From NCBI GenBank assembly GCA_050084985.1, contig JBITNC010000001.1, positions 35,836,001-35,900,000 on the forward strand: 64,000 bases of DNA. The letters are read 5' to 3'. Position 1 is the stretch's first letter; each line of letters opens with the position of its first letter. This stretch comes from Nageia nagi (lineage: Eukaryota; Pinophyta). The notes under the pieces are model-generated. The model was not told the origin of the DNA, searched no databases, and was given only the letters and a program-made list of their open reading frames with translations. The position numbers and the translations under genes were made by a program. This document shows, one piece after another, positions 35,441 to 47,920 of this stretch.

Positions 35441-35599
35441 AAATGATGAAGAAGATGAATACATGTCAGATTTTAATATACCATTGATAACTAACTACTA
35501 AGTTATTTCAAAATAGGTATATGCCCTAACAAAGTTACTACACCTCAAAGAAGAAGATTTGTACTAGAAGTAACAAATTATATAGTTATCCAAAATAAG

Positions 35600-36735
35600 C
35601 TTTATAGAAAAAACTATGATGCATTTCTCTTCACTTGTGTTCATCCCAATTATGTGCCAATTCTCCTCAAAGAATTTCATTCAAGGTTTTCAGGAGGCCA
35701 TTATTACTGATAAATAATGATTACTAAACTTATCTATATGGATTATTATTTTTTATTATGTGTAAGGACCCACATTAGACTGTTAAAAAATGTGAGAAAT
35801 ATTTAAGGTTTGTTGGTAGGAGATGAATTGTTTCCTTTCCAATTAAGCATGTAGTTATTGAAGAACCATTTTAGCAATGGGCCTTGATTTTATAAGTGTG
35901 ATTAACCCTAATTCATCTACTAGACATAATTTCATACTAACTAGAATAGGTTACTTCACTATATGGGTGGAAGCAATTGCCTTGAAGAATATTGATCAAT
36001 ATATAGTCTTGATATTTCTTGAGAATTGATAACAAGGTTTTAGATTCTAGCTATGGTAGTCTATGATAATGGTCCTCCTTTTATTGGTGCAAAGATATTA
36101 GATTTTGTAATGAAGTATAATATTATAAGGAAAACCTCTTCAAATTACTATCCATAGGGTAATGGCCTTGTTGAGTCTACCAATAAGAACATTCTTATAA
36201 ATCTCAAAAGAATAATAGAAGATAATATGAGAGAATGGCATATAAAATTAGATTATGCACTATGGGATGATAGAATCTATGTGAAGGAATCTATTAAAAC
36301 CTCTCCTTATCCATTAGTGTACGGAAAGAGATATATATTACCCATGCATTTAGAGATTATAGCACTAGAAATCCTTATGTAAGATGAGTTATGCTATTTT
36401 GGATCTTTATAACATAGGTATATGCAATTGCTAAAATTTGAAGAATAGAGGGATAAAGCTTTTGCCAATTTTTAGAAAAGATAGTCAATAGTCAAAACTT
36501 GGTTTGAAAAGAAAAAGGCTTCTCTTATAATGTTCAAAAATGGTGATATAATATTAAAATATAATTAAGATAAAATAAAATTAGGTAAGCATAAGAAATT
36601 TAAGTCCTTATGGGAAGGACCATTTATGATAGTTGAATGTGAACAATTTATTGCTTATCAATTGGCTCATATGGATGGTCAAGTCTTGTCTATCCATGTG
36701 AATGGAAAACATCTTAAGCATCTTTTTTAAGAATG
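35600..36735 (+). pseudogene. D integrase, decayed
   Basis: The N-terminal zinc region is partial ('EFHSRFSGGHY', about 35665-35705). The core keeps 'LDFISVINPNSSTRHNFIL' (first Asp, about 35884-35943), 'VVYDNGPPFIGAKIL' (second Asp, about 36055-36102) and 'QGNGLVESTNKN' (Glu, about 36155-36190), so the D-D-E triad is present across frameshifts; 'GYFTIWVEA' has Gly for the usual Asp of DYFTKW. The C-terminal part 'KSLWEGPFMIVECE' and 'YQLAHMDGQ' ends near 36730. No chromodomain is seen. Confidence 0.8.
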
Positions 36736-38565
36736 TAATAAAAATTAGTTACTATAGATCCAATATCTATAATTTTTGTAAGAAATGTATATAATTACAT
36801 ATTTTTCACTATTTTACTAGCCAAATATGCTTATTCTTAGAATTTGCATGTATAAGTTAACTATTTTCTAAAAATCTATAGGATTTATAAAATTTTTAGT
36901 TTCTTTGCTATGTAAGACTAGTTTAATACATTGCAATTTCTCTTAAGACTTATTTGTAGCTCTATTGTAATAATTTCCAAATTTACACTTAGTTCCCATT
37001 TTTTAGAGCTAGATCTGCATCATTTAGTTCATATCCACATTAATAGAATCTTTCTCTATAGTTAGTTTAATTTCTATTATGAGTGAATCCAAAATCATTT
37101 GGATATAGCCACATGTCCTCATACATCTTCTAAAGCTAATTTCTCTAACCATTCCATGCCAACTTACATTTTTAAAACTTTTCTCTAGAAACCACCATGG
37201 ATCATTTATATGAATCCTTATAGAGATTATCTTCACCAATAGTCAATGATGGATAATATCTGCATTGTGGAGAAAGATGACATCACTCACCTATCTTCAA
37301 ACTATGTAAAATGCTATTTTTAAATTAGAAGGATATGTTGCATGTCCCATAAAAGGATTGTAATTAATACTATTGAAAGCCACCCAAAGAACCAACTTTT
37401 TCACATTCATTTCACATCATGTGAACATAGTTTGAACCATGTCAACATAGGGATCAATAACATGACATCAAATTGACATTGATTAGTATTAATGCAAAGA
37501 ATCATATTGTAGGATTTAAAATACTTCAAATCAATTCAAATTGTTCAAAATTTGCTAAGTATTCATTCATACAGAGTAGAGAAAAGTATTTTACTAAGTT
37601 TAATTCAAAGTTTGATTTGAGAATTTTGTAAAAATAATCTGAAATCCCAACATACCCATGAATTTATTTACTTCAAAGTGATTGATTCTTGGTAATAATT
37701 GTGAAGATGGAGGACACCATTGATACATAGTATTAAAATGGCTCTGAATTCCAACCATCTACTTCACCATCCTTGCATCAAAGTTAGAGACAAAGGATCA
37801 AGGATAAGGGGTATAGTACATAATCAACTCAAATTGATGATAAAGAGGAGCTTCAATTCATAGACACACATTAAGGAATGAGGGATATAGAGCTCCATGG
37901 CTATGATAAGCAGTTAAAGAGGATCATAGATGGTAAGTCCTCATATTTTTTTTGAGGATTATTGGAGTTGGTGCTTATTATATAGGATTAATGGTTGCTA
38001 TGCCTTATAGAACACATCTAACATCTAAGTTAATCCTTGATTTAGAGCCTCATGTTTATAATTCTTCTAGGATTATAGCAAGGGTGACCAAGTATTACTT
38101 GATTTCTCTCTAGAAGCAATACACCTAGCTTTCCAATTTTATACAAATCAAAACATATATAAGTTCAACAATGATAACTAGGTAATCATTAAAAACCTTC
38201 TATTCTCCCCTTTCTCCAAATTCATTCCAATATAGCCAGGAATACTCTTTCTTTTTTCCTTATCTATATTCAATCATTTAAGGACCATCTGTAGAATTTC
38301 TTCTCTAAGATGACCATGCTTTTTAGGTATGATTTAGACAAAAATATCATATTTTAGCAAATGGCTACTACTTTTGCTATAGGCCATAATAAAATAGCAA
38401 TTACCTTTGAGTGGTCATTATTCTTATCCCACCAAATTGTTGACTCTTTTAGTAATTTGAGCAATTCAAAAATATTCCATTGTGTTTCTCTCATAGTTTA
38501 GCTTTTCTATTATGCTCATATGGATAAGTTTTCTAATATTCCTAATCATAAGGTAGATGCATAAG
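36736..38565 (+). other. D region between integrase and element B, unassigned
   Basis: About 1.8 kb downstream of D integrase. It should include the spacer and possibly the start of ORFX, but no motif shared with ORFX of C or E could be seen and stops are frequent. No other gene or repeat is recognised. Confidence 0.5.
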
Positions 38566-39802
38566 TGTGATGTTCCCCTTGCAATATTGTTAGTAATTAT
38601 GGAATCCAACAAATTCCCCTTTGAATATATTTTATTATTATATTGTACTTACAAGTTGTAGCTTGGGATGGAAGACTTAATGGGTCAATGGATCCTACTA
38701 TAAGCCCCAAGTGGGATGCCTCCCTCCCAAGCATAAATTATATATTTTATTATACTTTGAGATCCTATTATTGATTATGGGAATCCCAAGGTTTATTTTA
38801 CACTTATATGGATGGATGAGCACTTTTATGCATATGCTAGCCTTTGATAGACTCCTATAATTGCACATGGGCCCATTATGAAACTTAGATCCTAGGCATG
38901 ACTCCTAGACCCATGTTAGGCATGTGTGGCACTCCTAGGCCCCTATGTTGGTATTTATGGTACTCCAGGCCCCCATGTTGGCATGCTTTACCCCTAGGCA
39001 CCCATGTTGGGCATTCTAGGGTCCCAAGAGGCTAACATTAAGATTAAGATTTGAATGATGAATCTTAGGTGAGATCCAATAGAGTTGAGTGTATAAAAAT
39101 GCATTGAGCCTTATTGTTGGATAAGACATATTATACTATTATCTCTTGATACCATCCTATGGACATAAGTCTTAGCAATGTTATGAATCCCTTAGGTGAA
39201 ACATATAGGAGGGATATTAGGCTAAGGGATCTTGTAGCCTAAGAAATTGGTATAACACCCTTACCCATCTAATGTTATTCTAAGATTACACTTCTATCTA
39301 TAGTGCTTATTGAGATTAGAGGGGGGATCCTTTGATGGAGAGGATTCAAGTTTCAAGGCAATAATCTTTTCCCATGGTCCTACCATCTATATAATAGTGA
39401 GAGACATTCACTATGCCCTAGTTGGCTCCTTGGAGGCCAACTTCTAGCTCTAGGAACTTGGTTTTGTATCACTTATCATTGCTTATCATATATATAGTCA
39501 TTGACCATTCATATCTCATATTCTATTATTATTATGTCCATTATTGCAATGTTATGGTGTATTTATTAATTTATGCATGTATGAACTAGACATTGTCATT
39601 ATGAGATTTTTTACATTGATATTTGCTTATCTTAGCTAGATGTTGGTATCTTTGTATTGTATCCACTTGTAATGTATGTCCTAGCTCAAACATTAGTAAT
39701 ATTATGTTATGAATGCTTAATGTTGATGCCCTAGACTAGACATTAGGGTATTTATAAGCAAATTTATTGATTTGCACTTGAGTTATGTTTAGGATCCTTA
39801 TA
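38566..39802 (+). repeat. 5' LTR of element B
   Basis: About 1.24 kb; starts TGTGATGTTCCCCTTG (the 3' copy has TGTAACATCCCCCTTGG, a common plant gypsy LTR start) and ends GGATCCTTATA. Inside, about 38890-39015, the phrase 'GGCCCCCATGTTGGCAT' recurs four to five times in slightly varied form. Confidence 0.9.
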
Positions 39803-39803
39803 G

Positions 39804-39819
39804 TGGTATAAGATCTTAG
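39804..39819 (+). promoter_or_regulatory. Primer-binding site of element B
   Basis: TGGTATAAGATCTTAG lies one base after the 5' LTR. It matches the initiator-Met tRNA site TGGTATCAGAGC with two changes in the first twelve bases. Confidence 0.75.
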
Positions 39820-39821
39820 AT

Positions 39822-41350
39822 ATGGCCAACCTATATATGAAATTGATAGTACATCATTATTACACTAGATCTAATACTAGGACAGATATGGAATCTGTAA
39901 GAAAGATTGAAAAATCACATACCGAAGAAACACCTTCTATGGCCATCCATGAGGAAGATCACTAGTCATGGATGAATGAGATTCTAAATGAGGGTGCATC
40001 CAAAGAGTAGGATGATGAATCAAGAGGAAGATATACATTAGTTAGGAGAAGAGTCTCTACTCCAGTTCAAGATTTCACACCTAAATAAAATTTCAATGAG
40101 CTCATCTCGACCATCCATAATATGATGGGAGTCATCACTATCATGCAATGGAAATTGAACAAGCATATGGGAGTTCATGAGGAGCCATAGAGGCAAGTAA
40201 ACCCCCCACATCCCATTCTAGGTGATAGAGAGGAGCCACATGAGGAGGATAGGGAAAATAGGGATATAAGCATGAGGAGATCTCATAGCTTGAGAGATTA
40301 GGAATCTACTCATCTTGTATCTATGGGTCATCCAAAACCCATATTTTTGAGATCCCATTCACACCAAGCACCATAGGGTACTAATCTTCTCTTAGGGAGG
40401 TACCTAGAGGAAGAAGTTGGAAATATGGTGGAGCAACCCATCATCTCTAAGCCATCCAAGCCCATGTTCATGAAGAAGTCAAGGGAGGAGATGAAGAATA
40501 GGGTTCCTATTCCACTAGAGCTTAATCAAATTTTTAGTAAGTATTACATGCTAGATCTAAGGTTGAAGAGAGATGTAAACTTAAATGAATACCTAAAGAT
40601 ATTAGGGTTGAAGAGGAGTAGCATACATGTCCCACATGCCCTAAGTAGTTCATGGGGATAGAAGAGAGACCCACAACAAAAATTAAATAAAATGCATGTG
40701 CATATGTATGATGGGAAGTGAATGACTACTAGGGCATGGTTGCATCAGTTGGAGACTTACTTTATCTTGAGCCCAAACATGTGATTCCCTTGAATGGTGG
40801 TAGCATAGAGTGTTCAACCAAGATTACTCACATATCACCTCTTTTGATGAGTTTGCTGGGTAGTTGGTTAAGAGGTTTAACCAGAAGAGGGAGAATGACT
40901 ACTTTTGATTCTAACATCATTGAGGAAATAATGAGTATTGGATGTATACATTTTAGTGTACTAGAAAATTGCAATTATGATGCATAATATTTCAAAGGAG
41001 TAGTTGATATTTCTCTTCATAGAGTATTTGATGGAGCCATTGTAGGGCATAGTTAAGATATCCTCACCTAGGAGGCTTGATGATGTCATCCAAGCTGCAT
41101 ATGATCTAGAGCCAACCATGAAGTACCTCAAGGGAGGGCATATGTATAAGGGATAAATCTCATATAAGTACTTCAATGATAAGGAAGGGCATAAAAAGGC
41201 TAAACCATTCTCCCTACCTTAAACAAACCAATTGGACATAGCTACATGGAGGAAATTGAGTGAGGAAGGCAAGTGCTTCTATTGTAAGAAGACTTGGGAG
41301 CAAAGGCACCATTATCAAAGCAAAGGATAGGTTCATTACATAAATACATT
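39822..41350 (+). pseudogene. B gag with zinc knuckle, decayed
   Basis: Starts at ATG 39822 ('MANLYMKLIVHHYYTRSNTR') and runs to about 41350 with stops mostly in place of Gln. A long N-terminal basic and acidic region precedes the capsid-like part: 'MHVHMYDGK' and 'TRAWLHQLETYFILSPNM' (40695-40780). Later comes 'DVIQAAYDLEPTMKYLKGG' (about 41075-41130). The knuckle reads 'KCFYCKKTWEQRHHYQSK' (about 41272-41325), a CX2C..H form without a clear final Cys. The longest open piece is 40425-40661. Confidence 0.75.
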
Positions 41351-41499
41351 TTGAGATTATGACACAAATGATTCAGATCTAGATCTTGGAATGAACACCT
41401 TAGATTAGAAGATGCAAAGAGTAGAGGGCACATTAGGGAGCATTATTGCTTCACTTAATGGGGTGAAGAAATACCTCACATTGAAAGTTATGGGGAAAG

Positions 41500-41940
41500 T
41501 AGGTGGTTAGGATGTGATGATAATGATTAAACCAAGATTATACCATAACTTCATTGATGCAAGCTTTGTAGAGAAGAAGAATCTAAAATCCAATGTGTTT
41601 GAAGGATTTAGAGTTTCCAATGCCAATGAGAAGCTCACGCTTGTGGACCACATCATTGAGATATTTAGAGTAAGGTTGTAAAGTTGCATGGTAAGGGAGA
41701 ACTTATATGTTTATCCCTTGAAGGGGAATCCTCATATTATTTTGGGAGTGTAATGGTTGTTTGATTTGGGTGATATTAACACTAATTACCAAAAACTCAC
41801 CATGAGTTTCAAGATAGATGGATAGACCCATACACTATAGGAAATTCAAGATGATTATCTACAAGTGGAAACTAAGTGTTTAGAGATAATTGAGCAGTGC
41901 CATAATAAGGAGGAAGTAAAAAATGGGATCATGTTGGATA
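41500..41940 (+). pseudogene. B retropepsin (RVP_2-like) remnant
   Basis: 'MIMIKPRLYHNFIDASFVEKK' in two parts at about 41518-41580 aligns with the RVP_2 start ALID.GATHNFI, but the D-S/T-G triad is gone. 'YVYPLKGNPHIILGV' (about 41706-41750) is the conserved l.l.g.D.ILG block with Asp changed, and 'WLFDLGDINTNYQKLTMSF' (about 41756-41812) the WL...G.i..d...m.F block. No RT follows before the 3' LTR. Confidence 0.75.
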
Positions 41941-41959
41941 AGGAGTCTCGATAGGAGAA

Positions 41960-42480
41960 GAGGAGAATCATGGAGCTCTCATACCCCACATTGCATCCCA
42001 GGGAGATTGGAGGGGGTACATTGGGCTTAGAAGGCCTTCTACACTACACATTAGTCCTTGGGAATGGATTCCATCTTATGTTGCATATCAAAGTGATTTA
42101 TCACATCACATTGGGTATTAGGGAGACTTACCACTAGATGTTGAGTTAGAATGACCTATTATTCCCCATGTTGGATTCAAGAGAGCTACTACACCTCACA
42201 TGGAAGGATGAGGAATATTTATAGATGATAAGGATCATGAAGGGGTTTAAGCATCCCATGTTTGGTTTGGAGGGACTTGAGCACCTAATGGTTGGGATAA
42301 GAGGGTGTTGCCTCCCCACATTTGACTTGGTAGGGTCTATGTACATGATGTTGAACTAGATATTAGCTATGCATCCCATGTTGGAATATGGAAGAGTTTT
42401 GTACCTCACATGGATTGATGGGAGAGTTGGGACCCTATGTTGGGCTTGGGGGAGGTTTGGCTTCATTTATGGGAAAAGAG
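41960..42480. repeat. Degenerate minisatellite in B interior
   Basis: Roughly ten imperfect units of about 40-50 bp, each built around 'CCCACATGTTGG' or 'CCTCACATGG' followed by a G-rich 'GGGAGNTTG' phrase. This explains the lack of a reading frame between protease and 3' LTR. The CCCATGTTGG core also recurs in the LTRs of the same element. Confidence 0.7.
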
Positions 42481-43890
42481 CTCTACGTGTTTAATCTCAT
42501 CTATGATTTACTTAAGGTTTTTATAGTACACCCTTATGAAGATACACATACATCCTCATGTGTGTGAAGGATGATTGTGGAACAACTAATGGGAGTGATA
42601 ATTATAGCAAACTAGAGTTTTTACATGCTACATTGATGCATGAGACTTTAGTAATTTTCATCACACTATTATCATGGATAGAAGGTATTGAAGTTGCATT
42701 CCACCATCATAGACCATGACTATCAAGTTTGAAGGATGCTTGGAAGACAACATATTACAGTCTTCCATTATTACTTGAGGGTAAGAAATTATAGAGGGAA
42801 GGATTTGTAACATCCCCCTTGGATTATTTTCATTAATTATGGAATCCAACATATTCCCCTTTGTAATATACTTTATTATTGCATTGTACTTTTATGTTGT
42901 AGCTTGGGATAAAAGACTTAATGGGTCAATGGACCCTATTGTGAGCCCCAAGTGGGATGTCTCCCTTTCAAGAATATATTAGGTGTTTTATTATACTCAG
43001 AGATATTTATCTTGATTATGGGAATCCTAAGGTCTATTTTGCACTTAGATGGATGGATGAGAACTTGTATACATGCACCAACCTTGGAGAGACTTATAGA
43101 CCCCCATGTTGGCATTTATGGCACTCTAGGCCCCCATGTTGACATGCTTTATCCCTAGGCACCCATGTTAGGTATTTTGGGTCCCCAAGAGGATAACATT
43201 GGGATTAAGGAGTAAGGTGATGACTCCTAGGTGAGATCTAGATAGAGTAGAGTGTATAAAAAGGCATTAGAGCCTCATTATTGGATATACCTCATTATAT
43301 TATTATCTCTTGATACCTTCCTATGGACATAAGTCTTAGCAGTGCTAAATAATCCCATAGGTATAGTATCTAGGAGGTATATCATGCTAAGGGATCTTGT
43401 AGCCTATAGTATTGGTGTAGAACCCTTGCCCATCCAGTGGTAGTATGAGGTTGCATTTCTACCTTTAGTGTTTTTCAAGATTGGATAAGGGCTTCTTCAA
43501 TGGAGAGGATTCAGGTTTCAAGGGAGAAATATTATCCTATGGTTCTACTATCTGTCTAACATTGAGAGACATTTAGTTGTGCCCTAGTTGGCTTCTTAGA
43601 GGCAAACATCTAGATCTAGGAGCTTGCTATTATATCACTTGTTATTTCTTATCATATATGCAACTATTGGGCATTTGGATCTCATTTTGTATTGTTCTTA
43701 TATCCATTATTACAATTGTTGATTGAGATTGTGTAATATGTGCGCCTGGAACAATCTTAACCAAAGTAGTTCACGAACAGACTGTGGGACGCAGCCTGAT
43801 CTCCGGAGAAGGCCGGTTCCTTATCCATTGGGTAAAGAAAAAGTAACAGGAAAGAGATAAAAAGAGTAGGGAGCGAGAGATTCAAGCAAA

Positions 43891-43975
43891 AGGATAGGGT
43901 AACAAGAAAGGAAGTAAAAGGATAGGGTAACGAGAGAGGAAGTAAAGGGATAGGGTAACGAGAGAGAAAGCAAAG
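43891..43975. repeat. 27-bp tandem repeat in U5 of E (left LTR)
   Basis: Three copies of a purine-rich unit containing 'AAGGATAGGGTAACGAGAGA'; the element's own strand is therefore pyrimidine-rich here. The same block lies at about 49338-49422 in the other LTR. Confidence 0.85.
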
Positions 43976-44306
43976 GGGTAGATCACTAGTTCAGCGCGGG
44001 CTTTCGCAGTGTGCGAAACCTTGGCCTGAATCTAGTGTCGCAGCCACAGAACAAGTTCTCACTCTCTGAATAGCTCCCCAGCTTCTACTCTACCATGTAG
44101 CAGACACAGTTATACTAGCAACCCGCAACTATTACTCAGGAAACAAGCTAAGCTGCCACAATGTAACCAAATTAAGAATAACAATTACGAGTGCTAGACA
44201 AGAAAGGTCAAGATGGTTTCATAGTACCGGACTGAAGCTACAGGTCTTCGAGAACAAATGAAAAGGGCAATACTAGGCTTCTGACCCTAGTTTCTCTTTA
44301 TTTTCA

Positions 44307-44316
44307 TATATTTATA
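44307..44316 (-). promoter_or_regulatory. TATA box of element E (left LTR)
   Basis: Minus strand TATAAATATA, about 0.85 kb into the LTR in element sense and about 290 bp downstream of the TGACGTCA array. It fits an RNA start near 44280-44290. The twin is at 49754-49763. Confidence 0.65.
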
Positions 44317-44605
44317 CTGTATTAATAACAGTTACAAGATTACAGAATAGAAACGTTTACAAAACGGCCGCAAGATTCTGGCCTTCTTGAACTGATATCA
44401 CCTACATATGACACTTGGCTGACTGTTACAAAATTGGGCAGATCGCCAACGATTCGGTTCCCTGATGATGGTGCTCAGGTATTTTGCAGACTTCCTTCTC
44501 TCCCGGAATGTTCAATTCTCCAACTCGGACTCTTCGATCTTTCATTGCGGCCTATTTTCCTCTGGACGCGATCTTAATCCCAAATGTTAATCTTTCCCCT
44601 TCGCC

Positions 44606-45048
44606 TGACGTCAGCCTTGAATCTCTGGACTTCTTTATTCACTGGCTCCGGACACTAAATTACTCCTTGATGATGTCATCCATTCCGGGCTCCGGTTTGC
44701 TTTATGAATGTAAACTTTATATCTCCTTGTGACGTCACCTTTGAATCTCCGGAATTTCTCGCTCGCTGGTTCCGGATGCTAAATTTCTCTTTGCTGATGT
44801 CATCTGTTCCGGGGTCTGATTTCCTTCAAGATATGAACTCTGTTGTACCTGTGACATCACCTTCATATGTCCGGAATGCTCCATGCACTGATTCCGGGCC
44901 TTTTAGTTCCCTTTGATGAACTCATCATCTCCGGACTCCGGTTCTTATTCAAAATGTGAACGTCGTTTCACCTGTGATGTCATCTTTCTTTCCTCCGGAA
45001 TGTTTTCCTTTATGGCTCTGGATACTAAGTCGCTACCTGCTGACGTCA
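44606..45048. promoter_or_regulatory. TGACGTCA array in U3 of E (left LTR)
   Basis: Seven octamers of the palindrome TGACGTCA or one-step variants: 44606 (exact), 44671 (TGATGTCA), 44730 (exact), 44795 (TGATGTCA), 44852 (TGACATCA), 44975 (TGATGTCA), 45041 (exact). A more degenerate one (TGATGAACTCA) near 44914 fills the only gap. Steps are 57-66 bp, about six helical turns. Between them lie repeated CCGGA/TCCGG phrases. TGACG-type sites bind plant TGA/bZIP factors, so this is probably an enhancer; the function is inferred. Confidence 0.8.
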
Positions 45049-45340
45049 TATCCTACGGACTCTGGCCTTTTATTTATTCCGGAATAGCTCCCGGGGACAT
45101 TAAGGTGAACTCATGATAATAATTGTAATACCCCGGGCCCTTCTTCAAGAATTTTAATGGAGGAATCTACATTGTGGCGACTTCTGAGGGAAAATTTCGC
45201 CTTTATGGAAGAGGAATTTAGAACCCAGTCTGTTATTTACATGAATCAAAGAATTGTACCTTACTTTAGCTCTGCAGACTCAGGATCTGCTGGACTTTAT
45301 TCCAATCCACCGGGATCCCGTAAAAATCTTTCAGCCTTGC

Positions 45341-47920
45341 TTACGCTAAGGCTGTATGGTTCAGCACCTCATATGATATATTTGCATGTCTCCTCAGTAA
45401 TTGTTGTATCCTAAAGCTGCCGTCGGCCAAAGAATCAAAGAATTTTACAAAATTTGTCTCATCGAAGGACACCAGGAGTGTATCAACATCATCCGTATTC
45501 TGAATCCTATTCCGTAGACTACTCAAAAAATCAGCCTCTGTGACGAGTGAGTCGTCGCTTCTCCATAAGTCTGGGATTCCGGACGCATTCAACCCTTGAA
45601 TTTTTGATTTTATAGTCTCCATCTCTTGCGTCCGGTGTAGGACATTATTACGAATCTCCTGACAAACCCATTTACCCCTCCCTGGGTAATCAATCGCCGA
45701 CATGAGCTCCACTCGGTCACCAATGTTATATGACCGCAATTTCTCATTCGAGAGGCTGTTTAGTCTTTTATTTGCTTGCTTAGCCTGTTCTAAAATGGGG
45801 TTCAGAATACTCTCACATCTCGTTACCTCGGCTTCGAGCCTTTTGAGCTCTGATAAGCACAACTCCGCGTGATCCCTCAGACGGATCAAGTCTTTTATTT
45901 CTTGCATCTTCAATTCCCAAAATTTTTCTTTGGTATTCAACAGAAAAGATCTGTCGACCTTCTTAGCATCCAGCCTCGCTTGGAGCTCCGCCAGGTTAGC
46001 GTTCAGGTTGCTGATTTCTGCTGCCTTGGCATTTATTTCTGCCTCCTTTTGAGCGATGATAGCCTCCTTTTGGACGAGCATATCCGCTGTAGGGGCAGCC
46101 GCTAAACTAGTCTGCAAAACTGTTATGTTATTCTCTGCCACTTTCAGCCTTATTTTATTGTTATCTAATTGCAGCTTCATGGCCTCATGGGCCTTTTGTA
46201 GCTTGTGGTACCTGACCTCCAATTTGGTGAGTTCGGTTATATTGAGGTCCACAGCTATTTGCAGGAGATCATTTTTATCGCTCCGTGGGATGCTGCGGGT
46301 ATCTATTTTGACCCGTGTATTCATTGATGACAGCTCGCCCTGCCCCTCTTATGGGTCTTGGGCAATGGCCATTTCAAGCACCTTATTTTTTGGATCCATG
46401 GAGGTCCGGAATCTCACCGGATTTTCCGGTGGTGGGAGTTTTTCCATTTGCCTCTGCATCCATGCCTCTTACCCTTGCTTAATTTGCTGATATTATTGCA
46501 TGATGCCCTCCACGGATACCTGTTGCCCGGAGACCATGATAAAGGGAGATTTTGAGCTCAACTCCTGAGATGCAGCAGCAACAATCTGTTGAGCCGGTGT
46601 GAAGGGGCTAGCTTGGCTGGCCCCGGGAGTACTGCTTCTGGAAGGATCCGCTGTAGGAAGTGTTGAGATAGAGAGAGGAGCGGATGATGGAGGTGGAGAG
46701 GGTGGGGGTGATGAAGGTATTGTAATGATGCTTGTGAGGGGAGGAATTTGTAGAATGGGTGTAGGAAGAAGGGGGCTCTACCGTTGGGTGGTCGGTGGTG
46801 AAATGAGAGATGGTATGTGTGCAGCTGGAATAGCTGCTGGAATTGGGGGAAGGGTGATGGAAACGGAAATGGGAACAGTATGAGCCGGTAGAGCAGAAGA
46901 AAGAGAAAGAGGGGAAGAAGGAGTAGGAAGCGTACCTGAGGGCGTCGGGCTCCTCCTTCTCCTTTTAGGTGGTGGTGGTAGTGATGCCTTCTCCATCTGT
47001 GTTTTCCTTTTGGCCATGTAGACTCTTTCTGGCCTCTTAGTCACCGTCTCTGTGGAAATCTCCCTGATTTCCTCCTCATGTTGCTTTTCCCGGGCTGGTG
47101 CTTGAGACATAGCATGCCCCTGCTCTTCACTGTCATCAGAATCTTCACCCGTAGGAACTTCTGTGGGATGTTCCAATCCCCACATCTCCTCAAATTTGTC
47201 GTCTAGATCAGATTCTAGAGGAGTGTTCCTATTCCCAGACTCAATCCTGTACTGGGTGAAGGCAGCTATCTTCTCTTCGCTCCATCTTTCATCCCTTAGT
47301 GTCTTCAAGGCCTTTTTCGAGATGGAGTCAGTTCTCGGGTCAAAATTTGCCTTCTTGTTGTAGAAACTCAGCCATGGCGGTAAGAAGTCCTGAGTGGTTG
47401 CGGCGGTGGGCATCACCTTATCCTCCTGTTCTGGATTTTGCCATTTAAGCAGCTCTGGCCTATTTTCAGCTCTGAAGGCCGGAGGATTGGGCTGGCTTCT
47501 CAGCTTCTTGCCAAAATTATCATCCGGGTCATATGAACAATATTGACTCAATTCTTTCAATTTCATTTTCAGGAGTTTTGCCCTTAAATGGTCACTTGCT
47601 CCCCTGCTCTGGAGCACCAGGTCATGCACCCTGTGGGGGAGAGCATAGACTCCTCTCTTCTTTGCGGTAGCTCCGTATTTCGAGTCAATGTAGTCCATCT
47701 ATCTGGCTTCAGAAAAACTATTGTGTCCGCTGGTGTGGAATTCATCAAGTTCACGTTCCGGCTTTGTCATCCGCCACGCCAGGCGGAGGAATACCTCCAC
47801 TCCTCGACAGATACTCTTGGTATTGAAAAATAGGGCAGGTTGTTTGTTCATGAGCATCATTACAAGCCAAACACAACCCATTAACCGCCCCGGAAGTGGA
47901 AGCTTGGTCCGCGTCCTCAT
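45341..47920 (-). pseudogene. E accessory ORFX (coiled-coil protein), about 860 codons with five stops
   Basis: One reading frame of about 860 codons runs from 47920 to 45341, interrupted only by stops at 47699, 46778, 46493, 46469 and 46349, all TAG or TAA and so one C-to-T change from Gln. Order: N-terminal part (47698-47000) with 'LSQYCSYDPDDNF' and an acidic 'DSDDSEEQ' patch; a basic stretch 'PPPPKRRRRSPTPS' that may be nuclear; a Pro/Ser-rich linker (46950-46600); and a coiled-coil half (46324-45341) rich in Leu, Glu, Lys and Ala ('KEAEINAKAAEISNLNANL'). The C-terminal end 'NFVKFFDSLADGSFRIQQLL' and 'HANISYEV' matches ORFX of D. It overlaps the 3' end of gag by about 170 bp in another frame. 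No known domain, signal peptide or membrane helix was recognised. Confidence 0.7.

Larger units (their letters stand above)
43717..45171 (-). repeat. 3' LTR of element E (left copy)
   Basis: 1455 bp, plus-strand ends TGTTGATTGAG...GAATCTACA. In element sense it begins TGTAGATTCC at 45171, followed by the TGACGTCA array (U3), a TATA box near 44316 and a U5 with a 27-bp repeat. Immediately upstream in element sense is 'AAGTCGCCACAA', where a polypurine tract would be expected; similar GTCGCCA-like phrases precede the LTRs of D and C. Confidence 0.95.

Noticed and set aside
42146-42346. Minus-strand 66-aa open frame with repeated 'SNMG/SNVG' phrases
   Set aside because: A by-product of the minisatellite in element B.
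44484-45116. Several adjoining plus-strand open frames in the E LTR with repeated 'SSIPGSG' and 'SSVPGSD' peptides
   Set aside because: They are produced by the repeating TGATGTCA/CCGGA array in the LTR and recur in the other LTR; no start context or family match.
45869-46883. Plus-strand open frames opposite ORFX of E
   Set aside because: Shadows of the minus-strand coding frame; the minus frame has domain-like organisation and homology to D.
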